Shown: positions 15,000 through 24,288, numbered from the stretch's first letter. The stretch is DNA of 49,834 bases from JBBDXA01 sp040902585 (GCA_040902585.1 JBBDXA010000028.1:1-49834), one strand, 5' to 3'. Translations and numbers: made by a program. The notes: generated by a model not told the origin, from the letters alone.

Positions 15000-16154
15000 A
15001 TGGTTCTGAACAAACTCATCGTTTCGTTTTTCTGTTTCTGCCTGATTTTCCTTTCCAACGCGCAGGCCGGCATCAGTGACGCTCACGCGAAAAAGGCGGA
15101 TGCGACCATCGCCAAAGCGATTGACTACCTCCGCTCCACGCAGGAAAAGGATGGAAGCTGGTCGCCCAAGTCAGGCCCGGCGGTCACGGCGCTCATCATC
15201 GGCGGCATGCTCGATCAGCCTTCCATCAAACGCGATGATCCGATGGTGAAGAAAGCGATCGAATACATCCTCAGCTTCGTGCAGAAGGATGGTTCGATCC
15301 ATCACGGCGTGGTCGAGAACTATTCAACTTCAATCTGCCTGACCACGCTGGCGAAGCTGAGCGATGATCCGAAGATCGCGGCGGTGATCAAGGGCGGCCG
15401 CAAGTACCTGAGCGAAACCCAATGGACCGCGAGCAAGACCGATCCCAAGGGCGCGGGCGTCGACAAGGATCATCCGTTCTGGGGCGGGTTCGGTTACGGC
15501 AGCCACGGCCGGCCTGATGGTTCCAACTCGCAGTTCGCCGTGGAGGCGTTCATCAAGACCGGTTCGGACTGCAAGGATCCGGAGATTCTCGCGGCGGTCG
15601 AATTCTTCAGCAAACTTCAGGGCATTGAAGGCAACAAGAAATTCGGCAGTCAGATTCAACCCGACGGCGGCGCGATCTACGCCACGAGCATTGACAAGGA
15701 CAACATCGGCAAGCCGCAGAGCCAGGCCGGCGAGATGAAGATGGAAGACGGTTCGAGCAGGCTCAAGACCTACGGCTCGATGACGTACGCCATGTTCAAA
15801 ACGTACGTGTATGCCCAGCTCGAGAAGGATGACCCGCGCGTGGTCGCCGCGAAGAAGTGGATCAGCCACCACTACACGCTCGACTACAACCCGGGCATGG
15901 GCGAGGATGTGAAGCTCCAGGGCTACTTCTACTACCTGCTCACCTTCGCCCGCGCGATGGATGCGAACGGTGAAGCGGTGATCACCACGGCTGACGGCAA
16001 GAAGCACAACTGGGGCGAAGACCTGATCGACAAGCTTTCGGGCCTTCAGGATGAAGATGGTTCGTGGACGAATGAGACCAAGCGCTGGCTGGAGTCGGAT
16101 GCGAATCTGATGACGGGTTACGCGCTGACGGCCCTGAGCGCGGCGCGGTATTGA
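15000..16154 (+). CDS. Secreted squalene-cyclase/prenyltransferase-fold repeat protein
   Basis: This 384-residue protein has a signal peptide (KLIVSFFCFCLIFLSNAQA, cleavage about residue 23) and repeats of the alpha/alpha-barrel type found in squalene-hopene cyclases and prenyltransferases: AIDYLRSTQEKDGSWSPK, AIEYILSFVQKDGSI, GLQDEDGSWTNE, GYALTALSAARY. The short QxxDGSW motifs are the classic QW signature. No DxDD motif of true cyclases is visible, so it is probably a binding or scaffold protein in the periplasm. The same fold forms the C-terminus of the giant protein at 24785-29212. A weak -10 (TAGAAT at 14964) precedes it. Confidence 0.82.
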   Translation: MVLNKLIVSFFCFCLIFLSNAQAGISDAHAKKADATIAKAIDYLRSTQEKDGSWSPKSGPAVTALIIGGMLDQPSIKRDDPMVKKAIEYILSFVQKDGSIHHGVVENYSTSICLTTLAKLSDDPKIAAVIKGGRKYLSETQWTASKTDPKGAGVDKDHPFWGGFGYGSHGRPDGSNSQFAVEAFIKTGSDCKDPEILAAVEFFSKLQGIEGNKKFGSQIQPDGGAIYATSIDKDNIGKPQSQAGEMKMEDGSSRLKTYGSMTYAMFKTYVYAQLEKDDPRVVAAKKWISHHYTLDYNPGMGEDVKLQGYFYYLLTFARAMDANGEAVITTADGKKHNWGEDLIDKLSGLQDEDGSWTNETKRWLESDANLMTGYALTALSAARY

Positions 16155-16182
16155 ACCTGCGGTTTTCGTCGATGTCATAGCC

Positions 16183-16198
16183 GCGGGGTACGCCCCGC
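16183..16198. terminator. Hairpin after the squalene-cyclase-fold gene
   Basis: GCGGGG-TACG-CCCCGC is a 6-bp GC stem with a 4-nt loop, about 30 bp after the stop. It lacks a T-tract, so it may be a repeat or a weak terminator. Confidence 0.35.
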
Positions 16199-16278
16199 AG
16201 GACCCGCTGAGAAACGCAGACTTCGGATCAGCGAACATTCCGGCTACGATGAATGTTCATCCTGTCCAGGAGCTGCCC

Positions 16279-17412
16279 ATGTTTGCCATGCTTCATCGTT
16301 CCCGGGTCGTTCTCATCATTGCCCTGTTCATCGCCGCCCCGCTCTTCGCCGCCGACCCGCCCACGCTCGAACTCGGCTCGCCGCTGCCTTCCTTCAAGCT
16401 GCCGGGCGTGGATGACAAGACGTACACCGAGAAGGATTTCGCTGAGGCGAAAGTGCTCGCCCTCATCTTCACCTGCAACCACTGCCCCACCGCGCAGGCG
16501 TACGAGCAGCGGATCATCGCCCTTCATAAGGACTATCGCGACAAGGGCGTGGCGATCGTCGCCATCTCGCCCAACGATGACAAGGCGGTGCGGCTCGACG
16601 AACTGGGCTACACCGACTTGGGCGATTCGCTTCAAGACATGAAGATCGCCGCGAAGCAGCGCGGCTTCACGTTTCCGTATCTCTACGATGGCCAGACGCA
16701 GGAGTTTTCCAAGAAGCTCGGCGTGAAGGCGACGCCGCATGTCTTTGTTTTCGATGCGGAGCGCAAGCTGCGGTACGTCGGGCGCATCGACAACGGCGAG
16801 GTGAATGAAGTCACATCACACGACCTGCGCAACGCGCTGGATGATCTGCTCGCCGGCCGCGAAGTGAAAACCGCGACCACTCGCGCCTTCGGCTGCTCCA
16901 CCAAGTGGGCATCGAAAAACGACGCGGTGAAGGACGCGGCTGAGAAATGGGCGAAACTCGAAGTGAAAGCGACCGTCGTCGGCGAGGATGAAATCAAGAA
17001 GCTCGCGAAGAACGAAGGTGAAGATTACGTGCTGGTCAACGTGTGGGCGACCTGGTGCGGGCCTTGCGTGACGGAGTTTCCTGAACTGGTCACGATGCAG
17101 CGCATGTACGGCAAGCGGCACTTCAAGCTGGTGACGATCTCGATCGATCAGCCTGATCAGGATGACAAGGTGCTCGCGTTTTTGAAGAAGCAGCAGGCGG
17201 CGGTGATGACGAACCTGCACTGGGGCGACCGCGACAAGGACAAGCTGGCTGATGCGCTGGATGCGAAGTGGGAAGGCCCGGTGCCTTACACGGTTTTGAT
17301 CGGGCCGGGCGGGAAGGTGATTTACCGCAAGACGGGGGCGTTCGATCCGCTGGAGGTGAAGAAGGTGATCGCGGACAATTTAGGCAGGACGTACGCGAGC
17401 CGGAAGAAATAA
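16279..17412 (+). CDS. Secreted protein with tandem thioredoxin-fold domains
   Basis: This 377-residue protein has a signal peptide (VVLIIALFIAAPLFAADP) and two thioredoxin-like domains. The first (about 30-190) is of the AhpC/TSA-redoxin type with C66-N-H-C69 in FTCNHCPTAQAYE, followed by PNDDKAV and KATPHVFVFD (cis-Pro). The second (about 245-370) is TlpA-like with W259-C260-G-P-C263 and VPYTVLIGPGGKVIYRKTG. Such proteins reduce or exchange disulfides in the periplasm. The ATG at 16279 is preferred over 16249 since CAGGAG lies 8-13 bp upstream and it begins the signal peptide. The CNHC active site is unusual but known in this redoxin subgroup. Confidence 0.88.
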   Translation: MFAMLHRSRVVLIIALFIAAPLFAADPPTLELGSPLPSFKLPGVDDKTYTEKDFAEAKVLALIFTCNHCPTAQAYEQRIIALHKDYRDKGVAIVAISPNDDKAVRLDELGYTDLGDSLQDMKIAAKQRGFTFPYLYDGQTQEFSKKLGVKATPHVFVFDAERKLRYVGRIDNGEVNEVTSHDLRNALDDLLAGREVKTATTRAFGCSTKWASKNDAVKDAAEKWAKLEVKATVVGEDEIKKLAKNEGEDYVLVNVWATWCGPCVTEFPELVTMQRMYGKRHFKLVTISIDQPDQDDKVLAFLKKQQAAVMTNLHWGDRDKDKLADALDAKWEGPVPYTVLIGPGGKVIYRKTGAFDPLEVKKVIADNLGRTYASRKK

Positions 17413-17455
17413 AAAACCGCAGAGGCCGCGCGATGGCGCGACCACTGCGGTTGAT
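17413..17455. terminator. Bidirectional terminator between convergent genes
   Basis: AACCGCAG and CTGCGGTT arms (17415-17452) enclose a further GC-rich inverted pair (CGCGC/GCGCG). A-rich sequence precedes it, giving a T-run for the minus-strand gene. Confidence 0.6.
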
Positions 17456-17472
17456 GTTCTTCGTCAGCGGGA

Positions 17473-17826
17473 TTACTTAGGCTTCTTGCCGCTGTTGATA
17501 GCGACGATGCTCTTGCCGTCTTCCGACAGCTTGCAGGTGACTTCCAGGCCTGCGGTCACATCAGCGAGCGTCTTCTTCTCGCCGTTGATCTGGACCTTCA
17601 CCTCGCCGACGGCGAAGGTCTTCTCTTCCGTTTCCTTCTTGACCTTGACCGTGAGCGTGATCTTGTCGCCATCGACGGACTTGACCACGCCCTTGACCGC
17701 AGCCGTAGCGGGCTTTTTCTTGTCGGGCTTGTCGGCCTTGTCAGCCTTGTCGGCGCCCAGGGCGATGCTGGATACGAAAGCGAACACGGTAACCAAAGCG
17801 AACGCGAGCAGGGAACGACGATTCAT
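17473..17826 (-). CDS. Small secreted protein, Lys/Asp-rich
   Basis: This 117-residue protein has a signal peptide (RRSLLAFALVTVFAFVSSIALGA), a Lys/Asp-rich linker (DKADKADKPDKKKPA) and a small beta-rich domain (VKGVVKSVDGDKITLTVKVKKETEEKTFAVGEVKVQINGEKKTLADV, split by short turns) that looks like an OB- or KOW-like barrel. GGAGA lies about 9 bp before the ATG on the minus strand. Such small proteins are common in planctomycetes, and no function is assigned. It has its own leader of about 300 bp and is not coupled to the sulfatase gene upstream. Confidence 0.75.
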   Translation of the reverse strand: MNRRSLLAFALVTVFAFVSSIALGADKADKADKPDKKKPATAAVKGVVKSVDGDKITLTVKVKKETEEKTFAVGEVKVQINGEKKTLADVTAGLEVTCKLSEDGKSIVAINSGKKPK

Positions 17827-18128
17827 GATTGATCTCCAGAAAAGGCGGAACGGTGGCGCGTTCGCCCACACGGCGGGACGAGCCGATATCTTTCACAACG
17901 GCGACACCGCCGCTGCAAGTCACAGGTTGGAATCCGAATTTCGCCCGAAGGCTTAAAGAAACTCCACCAATAAAAGCGAACCGAGCGGCTCACGCAGGCG
18001 AAGCAAAGCGGCGTTATTCAGCCGGGCCGGCCTTCGCCGCGCGGCGAGCCGGTCCGCATAGATTGGCGGGCCGGGGAGGGTGGTTACGCACGGATCAGGA
18101 TTGGCGGTATGGACAAGCGTGGGGACGA
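17827..18128. other. Intergenic DNA between sulfatase and small secreted protein
   Basis: About 300 bp with no supported gene. It should hold the promoter of the minus-strand gene at 17473-17826. A GC-rich stretch around 18025-18060 (GCCGGGCCGGCC, GCCGCGCGGCGA) can fold into hairpins and may end sulfatase transcription. Confidence 0.5.
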
Positions 18129-19571
18129 CTACTTCCCCCGCACCTTCCAATTCGGATCATCCACATGCTCCTGCGCCATGATCCGTTCCATCACCTTCAC
18201 CACCTCCGGATGATCGCCCGCCAGGTCCTTCGTTTCGCCGATGTCGCTGGAGAGGTCGTAGAGTTCCGTCTTGCCTTCGGTGTGGCCTTTGCGCACCGCC
18301 TTCCACGCGCCCTTGCGCACCGCCTGTGCGAAGCCGCGTTCGTAGAACTCCCAATAAAGGGCGCGGTCGGTCAGATCGCGCGGGGCATCTTTGCCCATCA
18401 GCAGCGGCACGATCGAGCGACCGTCGAGCTTGTCAGGCAGCGCATCACGCGAGACGCCCGCCAACTCCGCGAAGGTCGGCAGCACATCGACGTGGGACCA
18501 GGGCGTGTCATCCTCGCGCCCCGCGGGCACCTTGCCCGGCCAGCGCACGATGGTCGGTACGCGAATGCCACCTTCATAGAGATCGCGCTTCATGCCGCGC
18601 AGCGGTCCTGAGGGGTTGAAGAGCTTGGGCGTGTGTCCGCCTTCGTTGTGCGGGCCGTTGTCGCTGGTGAAAAAGACGATGGTGTTTTCATCGACCTTCA
18701 GTTCTTTCAGGAGCGCGAAGAGTCTGCCGAGGTCCGCATCCATGCGCGTGATCATTGCAGCCTGGCCCTTGTTCGGGTTGGTCCAGTCCTTGTCTTTGTA
18801 GATGCCGTAGTCAGGCACCTCCTGGCCATCGCCTGTGCCGCGCGTGCCTTCGTTGTTGGCGTGCGGGATGGTGAGGGCGAGGTAAAGAAAGAACGGCTGC
18901 GAAGAGCGGCCGGTCGCGTTCTGCTTCACCCACTTGAGGGCATCTTCCATGACCAGGTCGTGCGAGTAGTCGATGCGTTTGGTCGCCCAGTTCTGCCCGA
19001 AGCCTTCCTTGCCCCCGTCGCCGCCAGGCACCTCGTTCCTGAGCGTCACCTTCGTTTCGTTGCGCCAGAGATAGGCGGGGTAGTAGTTGTGAGCGTGATG
19101 CTGATTCAGGTAACCGAAGAAATGATGGAAGCCCTGCTTGTTGGGGATGCCGGTGGACTCGGGTTCGCCCAGGCCCCACTTGCCGCACAGGGCGGTGCGG
19201 TAGGTCGCCTTCTCCAGAACCTCGGCGACGGTGACATCGTCCGGCTCCAGCGGCACGCGGGCGTTGCCGCGGATGCGGGCGTGGCCGGTGTGCAGGCCGG
19301 TCATGAGCACGCAGCGCGACGGAGCGCAGACCGTGGAGCCGGCGTAGACGCTGGTGAAGCGCGTGCCCTCTTTGGCCATCTGGTCCAGGTGCGGCGTCTG
19401 AATGAGCTTCTGCCCGAAGCAGCCCAGGTCGCCGTAGCCCAGGTCATCCGCCATGATGAAAATGATGTTGGGCTTGGCGTCGGCGGCGAGCGCGGGCGAA
19501 GCGAGGAAGCTCATCGAAGCGATGCCGATGAACAGCGCGATGAGGCGCGGGAGCGAGCGAAGATGGAACAT
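18129..19571 (-). CDS. Secreted sulfatase (arylsulfatase family S1)
   Basis: This 480-residue enzyme has a signal peptide (LIALFIGIASMSFLASPALA) and the full sulfatase fold. C82-A-P-S-R86 is the CxPSR site converted to formylglycine, and TGLHTGHAR follows it. Metal ligands are ADDLGYGD near residue 42 and VFFTSDNGPH. HIPHAN-type (LTIPHANNEG) and YEGGIRVPTIVRWPG are also present. It hydrolyses sulfate esters, probably on sulfated polysaccharides, in the periplasm or outside; it needs a formylglycine-generating enzyme not encoded here. CGGAGGA lies just before the ATG. It is the first gene of its strand, divergent from the TPR gene. Confidence 0.95.
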   Translation of the reverse strand: MFHLRSLPRLIALFIGIASMSFLASPALAADAKPNIIFIMADDLGYGDLGCFGQKLIQTPHLDQMAKEGTRFTSVYAGSTVCAPSRCVLMTGLHTGHARIRGNARVPLEPDDVTVAEVLEKATYRTALCGKWGLGEPESTGIPNKQGFHHFFGYLNQHHAHNYYPAYLWRNETKVTLRNEVPGGDGGKEGFGQNWATKRIDYSHDLVMEDALKWVKQNATGRSSQPFFLYLALTIPHANNEGTRGTGDGQEVPDYGIYKDKDWTNPNKGQAAMITRMDADLGRLFALLKELKVDENTIVFFTSDNGPHNEGGHTPKLFNPSGPLRGMKRDLYEGGIRVPTIVRWPGKVPAGREDDTPWSHVDVLPTFAELAGVSRDALPDKLDGRSIVPLLMGKDAPRDLTDRALYWEFYERGFAQAVRKGAWKAVRKGHTEGKTELYDLSSDIGETKDLAGDHPEVVKVMERIMAQEHVDDPNWKVRGK

Positions 19572-19936
19572 GTGAATATCCTCCGAGTGGAACGTCGTCC
19601 GGATCATCCATCATACTGCGCGGCCTCTCGATCAATCGATCTTTAACGCAGAGACGCAGAGGCGCAAGAGAACGCTGAGTCAAATCTGAGCTCAAATCAA
19701 TCGCATTCTCTCCGCGTCTCTGTCCTCTCCGCGCCTCTGCGTCAAATCCGGCATCTCGCTCCTCTCCCTCCGTCCCTCCGTCCCTTCCTCCCCACTTTTT
19801 CCTTGCGGCTCCGCCCCCCTCTGCTATCCTTAAAACTACAATCAGCAATGAACCGGTACAGGGCGCGATCGGAAGGTGTGGGCCAAAACCATTTGGCCGC
19901 CGGCTGCGCCGCCAAGTCCGGATCAGGGAGGGTCTT
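19572..19936. other. Divergent intergenic region of sulfatase and TPR gene
   Basis: No gene is supported. It contains the 8-nt tandem and inverted repeat at 19645-19743 and a pyrimidine-rich run (TCCCTCCG units) at about 19760-19800. A weak promoter for the TPR operon is possible: TTGCGG at 19803-19808, a 16-bp spacer and TATCCT at 19825-19830. Confidence 0.5.
19645..19743. repeat. Tandem/inverted repeat of 8-nt units (ACGCAGAG type)
   Basis: ACGCAGAG units at 19645-19670 are matched in reverse by CTCTGCGT units up to 19743. GACGCAGAGGCGC at 19653-19665 is a perfect 13-bp inverted match to 19731-19743. I recall the same word being widespread in planctomycete and verrucomicrobial genomes. Confidence 0.75.
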
Positions 19937-22900
19937 ATGACTGGCATTTTTTGGCGCACCACGGTGCGCGCGGATTTCTCGGCGCACATGGTACTGATAG
20001 TGCTCATGGTGCTCCTGACGGGAGCGATCTCGTCCGATGTCCTCGCCCAGACCGGCAAGGATGCGAAGAAAGATGAGAAAAAGGAAGAGGTCGATGCCGC
20101 GACCAAAAAGCTCAACGCCGCCTACGGCTTCTACCGCGAGCAACAGTACAAGTTTGCCGTCGAGGAACTGGGCGATTTTCTCACCCAGTACCCCAGCCAC
20201 CCTGAAGCAGTGACCGCGCGGTACGTCATGGCCATCAGTCAGTATCGCCTCGCCCGCCACGAAGACACCATCAAGACCCTGACCGATCTTCTAGGGAACG
20301 CCAAGTTCCAGCAGCGCGATGAAGCCCTGGCCATCGTCGGCTACTGCCAGCTCGCCCTCAAGCAGCAGGACAAAGCACTCGCTGCCTTCGACGAACTGCT
20401 CACCAAGCATCCCACCAGCAAGCTCGCCGAGAGTGCCGCGATGAATAAAGCGCAGGTGCTCTACATGCTCGACAAGAAGCCCGAGGCCCTCAAGGCGTGC
20501 AAGGCGTTCATCGAAAAATATCCTGCCTCCATGCACCGCGCCAACGGACTTTACACCCTCGCGCTCACGCAGCACTCCCTCGCTCAGTATGCCGACGGCG
20601 AAACCGCGCTCGCTGAACTCCTCAAGATTGAAAAATCGCCCTACGCGCTGGACGCGACCATGCTCATCGGCCAGTGCCAGGATGCCCAGGGCAAACACGC
20701 CCAGGCCATCGCCAGCTTCACCGCGTTCCTGGGCAAGGCGCCGATCGCCCGTCGGGCCGAGGGGCTGTATCGCCTGGCCGTCGCCCAGCACAACGATGCG
20801 AAGTTTGATGATGCAACCAAGCAGCTCAAGTCGCTCCTGACCGATCACGCCACCAGCCCCTTCGCCCCGCCCGCGCGCCTGCAACTCGGCAAGACGCAGT
20901 ACGACGCGGGCAAGCTCTCCGACTCGCGCGGTACGCTCGGCGAAGTCGCCGCCAAGGATGCGGACCGCGCCAACGAAGCGAAGTACTGGCTGGCGCAGTG
21001 CGACATCGCGGAGAAGAAGCACGACAGCGCGCTGAAGGTGCTGGATCAACTCGCAGCCGCGAAGCCCGCGCTGCCTAATCTGGATGAGATCGAATTCTTC
21101 CGCGCCGTCTGCAACATGCAGCTTGAAAATTACAACACCAGCGCCCCCGCCTTCGCCGCGTTTCGAGTGAAGTTCAAAGACTCCGCGCGCGTCACCGAAG
21201 CGACTTACCACGAGGCGTTCAGCCAGCATCGCCTGAAGAAGTACGCAGAGAGCAAAACGCTTTGCGAACAAGTCGTCGCGCTGAAGGACAAAACCTGGAG
21301 CTACCCCGCGGGCAAGCTGCTGGCGGAAAACCTCTTCCTCGCCGGTCAGTACGCGCCGGCTGCGGCGCAGTACACATCGCTTCAACAACAGACCGCCAGC
21401 GGCCCTGAAAAGGTGCAGTTCGGTTGCCGCCTCATTCAGTGCGCCTACTTCGCCGGCGACTTCAAGAAAGCCATCGAACTTTCGCCCACGATCGTCAGCG
21501 AAAAGCAGGTGGCGGAGGTGCCCGAGCTTCGCCGGGTGATCTTCCTTTATGGTGATGCCCTGCTTCAGACCAAGCAGTTCAAGCAGGCCATCGCCCCGCT
21601 TCAGCAATACCTCAAGCTCAACAAGACCGATGAAGAGGCGAGCTACAAGCTCGGCGTCGCTCAGCGCGAAAGCGGTGATGATGTCGCAGCCCTGGCGACG
21701 TTTGCAGACGTGAACAAGGGCATTGCGGAATCGACCTGGGTGCAGAATTCACTGCTGGCGTACGGGCAGATCGCTTATCGCGGCAAGCAGCCTGACAAGG
21801 CGGGGCCCGCGCTGGCGAAGGTGCTCGCCGCCAAGCCTGCCGCCGAGATTGCCGCGCCGGCGATCTATCTTCTGGCGTGGATCGATTACGACGCGAAGAA
21901 GTACGACACCGCGGCCGTCGGTTTTCTCAGCCTTCAAAAGCAGTACGCCAAGCACGAGCTGGTGAGCGACGCGGTCTTCCAGAGCGGAATCTGCTTCGCC
22001 GAGGGCGGTAAGCCTGCCGAGGCGATCGCCGTGTTCCGCGATTATCTGAAGACCTATCCGGCCGGCGCCCACGCCGTCGCCGCGCGACATCGACTCGCCA
22101 CCGCACTGACCGCCACCGCGAAGAATGATGAATCGCTTGTTGAGCTCACCAAACTCTCCGTGGACAAAGCGGGTCGCAGCGATTCGGTGCTTTATGATCT
22201 CGCGTGGTCGCAGCGCACGCTGAAGAAGCCTGATGATGCGATCAAGTCGTACCAGGCGATTCTCACGGAGTTCAAAGAGAGCAAGCTGCTCACGCCGGTG
22301 CGCGTGGAGCTGGCGGAACTGCTCTACGCGAAGGATCAGCACAAGGAGGCGGCAGCGCTTCTGGAAGCGGCACTGGCGGACAAGACTGCCGACGCCAAGA
22401 CGCTCGCAGCCGGTCAGTTCCGCCTCGGCTGGTGTTACACGAAGCTCAACGATCACCCCAAGGCCGCCGCCGCGTTCAGTGCGTACGCCGCGGCGAATCC
22501 GAAAGACGCCCAGGCCCCCACCGCGCTTTATCAGGCGGGCATGTCCTACCGCGAGACGAAGAAACTCAGCGAAGCGATCGCGGCGTTCAGCACGCTGGTG
22601 TCGCAACATCCCAAGGACACGCTCGCAGCCGCTGCCAAACTTCGCCTCGGCGAGACGCAGGCTGATGCCGCCCAGTGGGCCCCTTCCGCGCAGGCGTATC
22701 AGGCGTTTCTTAAGGATCACGCGGACAGTGAGTTTGCCGAGCTCGCGCTCTTTGGCCTGGGCTGGGCGCTCGAGCAGCAGAAAAATTACGACGAAGCCCG
22801 CAAGATGTATGCGAAGGTGATCGAAGTGAGCAACACCGTCACAGCGGCGCGGGCGCAGTTCCAGATCGGCGAAACGCATTTCTCCCAGAAGAACTACGAG

Positions 22901-23116
22901 CTGGCCGCGAAGGAGCTGCTCAAGGTCGAGCTGGTTTACGCCTACAAGGACTGGTCGGCGACGGCGCTGTACGAAGCCGGCCGGGCGTTTGAAGCGATGA
23001 ATAAGGCTGACGATGCTAGAGCGCAGTACACCAAGTGCATCGAGAAATACGCGGATCAGGATGCGGCGAAACTGGCCCGGCAAAGGCTCGACGCGCTCAA
23101 GAGCGCGGGGTTGTGA
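19937..23116 (+). CDS. Large TPR-repeat periplasmic protein of the ExbBD cluster
   Basis: This 1,059-residue protein starts with a membrane or signal segment (SAHMVLIVLMVLLTGAISSDVLA) and a charged Lys/Glu linker, then a continuous run of tetratricopeptide-type helical pairs to the C-terminus. Examples are LNAAYGFYREQQYKFAVEEL, ALAAFDELLTKHPTSKLAESA, YRLAVAQHNDAKFDDATKQL, AYQAFLKDHADSEFAELALFGLGWALEQQ and AREQQ-like turns; many resemble YbgF/BamD-type units in which Pro or Ser ends the first helix (HPTS, YPAS, YPAG). TPR solenoids bind other proteins. It is the first gene of a + strand cluster with ExbB, ExbD and the giant TonB-like protein, so it probably scaffolds their complex in the periplasm. 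The gap to exbB contains an assembly gap. Confidence 0.85.
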   Translation: MTGIFWRTTVRADFSAHMVLIVLMVLLTGAISSDVLAQTGKDAKKDEKKEEVDAATKKLNAAYGFYREQQYKFAVEELGDFLTQYPSHPEAVTARYVMAISQYRLARHEDTIKTLTDLLGNAKFQQRDEALAIVGYCQLALKQQDKALAAFDELLTKHPTSKLAESAAMNKAQVLYMLDKKPEALKACKAFIEKYPASMHRANGLYTLALTQHSLAQYADGETALAELLKIEKSPYALDATMLIGQCQDAQGKHAQAIASFTAFLGKAPIARRAEGLYRLAVAQHNDAKFDDATKQLKSLLTDHATSPFAPPARLQLGKTQYDAGKLSDSRGTLGEVAAKDADRANEAKYWLAQCDIAEKKHDSALKVLDQLAAAKPALPNLDEIEFFRAVCNMQLENYNTSAPAFAAFRVKFKDSARVTEATYHEAFSQHRLKKYAESKTLCEQVVALKDKTWSYPAGKLLAENLFLAGQYAPAAAQYTSLQQQTASGPEKVQFGCRLIQCAYFAGDFKKAIELSPTIVSEKQVAEVPELRRVIFLYGDALLQTKQFKQAIAPLQQYLKLNKTDEEASYKLGVAQRESGDDVAALATFADVNKGIAESTWVQNSLLAYGQIAYRGKQPDKAGPALAKVLAAKPAAEIAAPAIYLLAWIDYDAKKYDTAAVGFLSLQKQYAKHELVSDAVFQSGICFAEGGKPAEAIAVFRDYLKTYPAGAHAVAARHRLATALTATAKNDESLVELTKLSVDKAGRSDSVLYDLAWSQRTLKKPDDAIKSYQAILTEFKESKLLTPVRVELAELLYAKDQHKEAAALLEAALADKTADAKTLAAGQFRLGWCYTKLNDHPKAAAAFSAYAAANPKDAQAPTALYQAGMSYRETKKLSEAIAAFSTLVSQHPKDTLAAAAKLRLGETQADAAQWAPSAQAYQAFLKDHADSEFAELALFGLGWALEQQKNYDEARKMYAKVIEVSNTVTAARAQFQIGETHFSQKNYELAAKELLKVELVYAYKDWSATALYEAGRAFEAMNKADDARAQYTKCIEKYADQDAAKLARQRLDALKSAGL

Positions 23117-23144
23117 TCCCGCATGGGCAGAGGGCTGCCCCGTC

Positions 23145-23169
23145 GGGGGGGGGGGGGGGNNNNNNNNNN
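23145..23169. other. Assembly gap with poly-G flank
   Basis: Fifteen G bases (23145-23159) run into ten N (23160-23169). The true sequence and length between the TPR and exbB genes are unknown. Confidence 0.95.
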
Positions 23170-23206
23170 GCGGACCCCAGGAGCGCGCCGGCACCTCCGC
23201 CGCGCC

Positions 23207-23248
23207 GCACGGGTCTTCGTCGCAAAGCCTCCTCGACCCGTGGCACCC
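23207..23248 (+). repeat. Dispersed 41-42-bp hairpin repeat, copy 2
   Basis: Starts GCACGGGTC and ends GACCCGTGGCACCC, like the copy in rsmH. It is followed without a gap by a heptanucleotide tract. Confidence 0.85.
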
Positions 23249-23283
23249 AAACCCTGAAACCGGAACCCTGAACCCTGAACCCA
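23249..23283. repeat. Heptanucleotide tandem repeat (GAACCCT type)
   Basis: Five 7-nt units (AAACCCT, GAAACCG, GAACCCT twice, GAACCCA) lie between the hairpin repeat and the exbB start. Confidence 0.85.
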
Positions 23284-23306
23284 CTCACCCGATTCGAGCA
23301 CGCGTT

Positions 23307-24170
23307 ATGAAGTATCGAAAGCCCTCCTGGAAGCCCGCCTTCACCCTGCTGGCGATCCTGTCCCTCGCCCTGATCAGTTCGCATGTGCTGGCGCAGGCCG
23401 TCGATCCCGCCGCCCCACCTGCCGGCGCACTTGCCGCGGGACCGCCTGCGCCCGAGGATGACAACTCCTTCCTCGGCCTCATGCTCAAGGGCGGGTGGAT
23501 GATGATTCCCATCGGCCTGTGCAGTCTCGCGGGCGGGGCCCTCATCATCGAACGCTGCTTCGCCCTGCGCCGCAAAGGCATCGCGCCCACCGGCTTCCTC
23601 GAAGGCCTCAAGGGCGTGTTCCACGGCGTCGAGGATCGTGATGCCGCCCTGCAATATTGCCGATCGCGCCACCTGCCCATCGCCCGCATCTGCGCGATGG
23701 GCATTCGCAAGATGCCCCAGGGTGTCGAAGCGGTGGAGCAATCCATCGAGGACGCGGGGGCGAATGAAGTCGCCAAGCTTCGCCGCAATCTCAAGCTCAT
23801 CTTCGGCATCGCTTCGATCGCGCCGATGCTCGGCCTCCTCGGCACGGTCTGGGGCATGATCGAAGCCTTCCAGGCCGCGGCCGAACAGGGCCTGGGCGGC
23901 GGCGGCACCGGCGCCAAGGGCCTGGCCAAAGGCATTTACGAAGCTCTCGTCACCACTTTCGCCGGCCTCTCCGTGGCGATTCCCATCCTCGTTTTCTACT
24001 ACTACTTCCAGGGCAAGATCGAAAAGGTCGTCACCGATCTGAACGACGTGTCGGAAGAGTTCATCGAAAACTACCTGCCGCAACTGACGCCCGTCGCGAC
24101 AGCGAAGCCGGCGAGCAAGCCGCGCGAGATGCCTTCGATGCCGATCCCCGCCGGGCAACCGGTGGCGTAG
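23307..24170 (+). CDS. exbB: ExbB/TolQ-family proton channel subunit
   Basis: This 287-residue protein has a cleavable-looking signal segment (AFTLLAILSLALISSHVLA), a Pro/Ala-rich linker, and three helices of the MotA/TolQ/ExbB domain: about 57-82 (LGLMLKGGWMMIPIGLCSLAGGALI), 163-190 (KLIFGIASIAPMLGLLGTVWGMIEAF) and 212-234 (EALVTTFAGLSVAIPILVFYYYF). The APMLGLLGTVWGMIEAF and TTFAGLxVAIP segments are diagnostic. With ExbD it forms a pentameric proton channel that energises a TonB-like partner. The ATG at 23307 puts the signal peptide at the N-terminus. The extended frame upstream crosses the N-gap and is rejected. exbD follows after 118 bp holding a 9-nt tandem repeat. Confidence 0.93.
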   Translation: MKYRKPSWKPAFTLLAILSLALISSHVLAQAVDPAAPPAGALAAGPPAPEDDNSFLGLMLKGGWMMIPIGLCSLAGGALIIERCFALRRKGIAPTGFLEGLKGVFHGVEDRDAALQYCRSRHLPIARICAMGIRKMPQGVEAVEQSIEDAGANEVAKLRRNLKLIFGIASIAPMLGLLGTVWGMIEAFQAAAEQGLGGGGTGAKGLAKGIYEALVTTFAGLSVAIPILVFYYYFQGKIEKVVTDLNDVSEEFIENYLPQLTPVATAKPASKPREMPSMPIPAGQPVA

Positions 24171-24176
24171 AGGTGA

Positions 24177-24270
24177 GCCACGGATTTCACGGCTGGCACG
24201 GATGAATCAACTCCCTGCCCGCCTCCGGCTCTTTAATATCCGTGCGATCCGTGCAATCCGTGGTTGATTC
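24177..24270. repeat. Tandem/inverted repeat of 9-nt units (ATCCGTG type)
   Basis: CCACGGATTTCACGG... at 24177-24208 and the reverse ATCCGTGNN units at 24237-24262 form an inverted pair (about 30 bp each, imperfect), ending in GAATCAAC/GTTGATTC. It fills the exbB-exbD gap. Confidence 0.7.
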
Positions 24271-24288
24271 GCTTACTTGAGAGATCAA

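Noticed and set aside
15000..16154. True squalene-hopene cyclase
   Set aside because: It has QW-type repeats but no DxDD motif, is about half the size and carries a signal peptide.
20291..23284. Long minus-strand open frames opposite the TPR gene
   Set aside because: They are shadows of the TPR coding sequence with low-complexity composition, and one runs through N bases.
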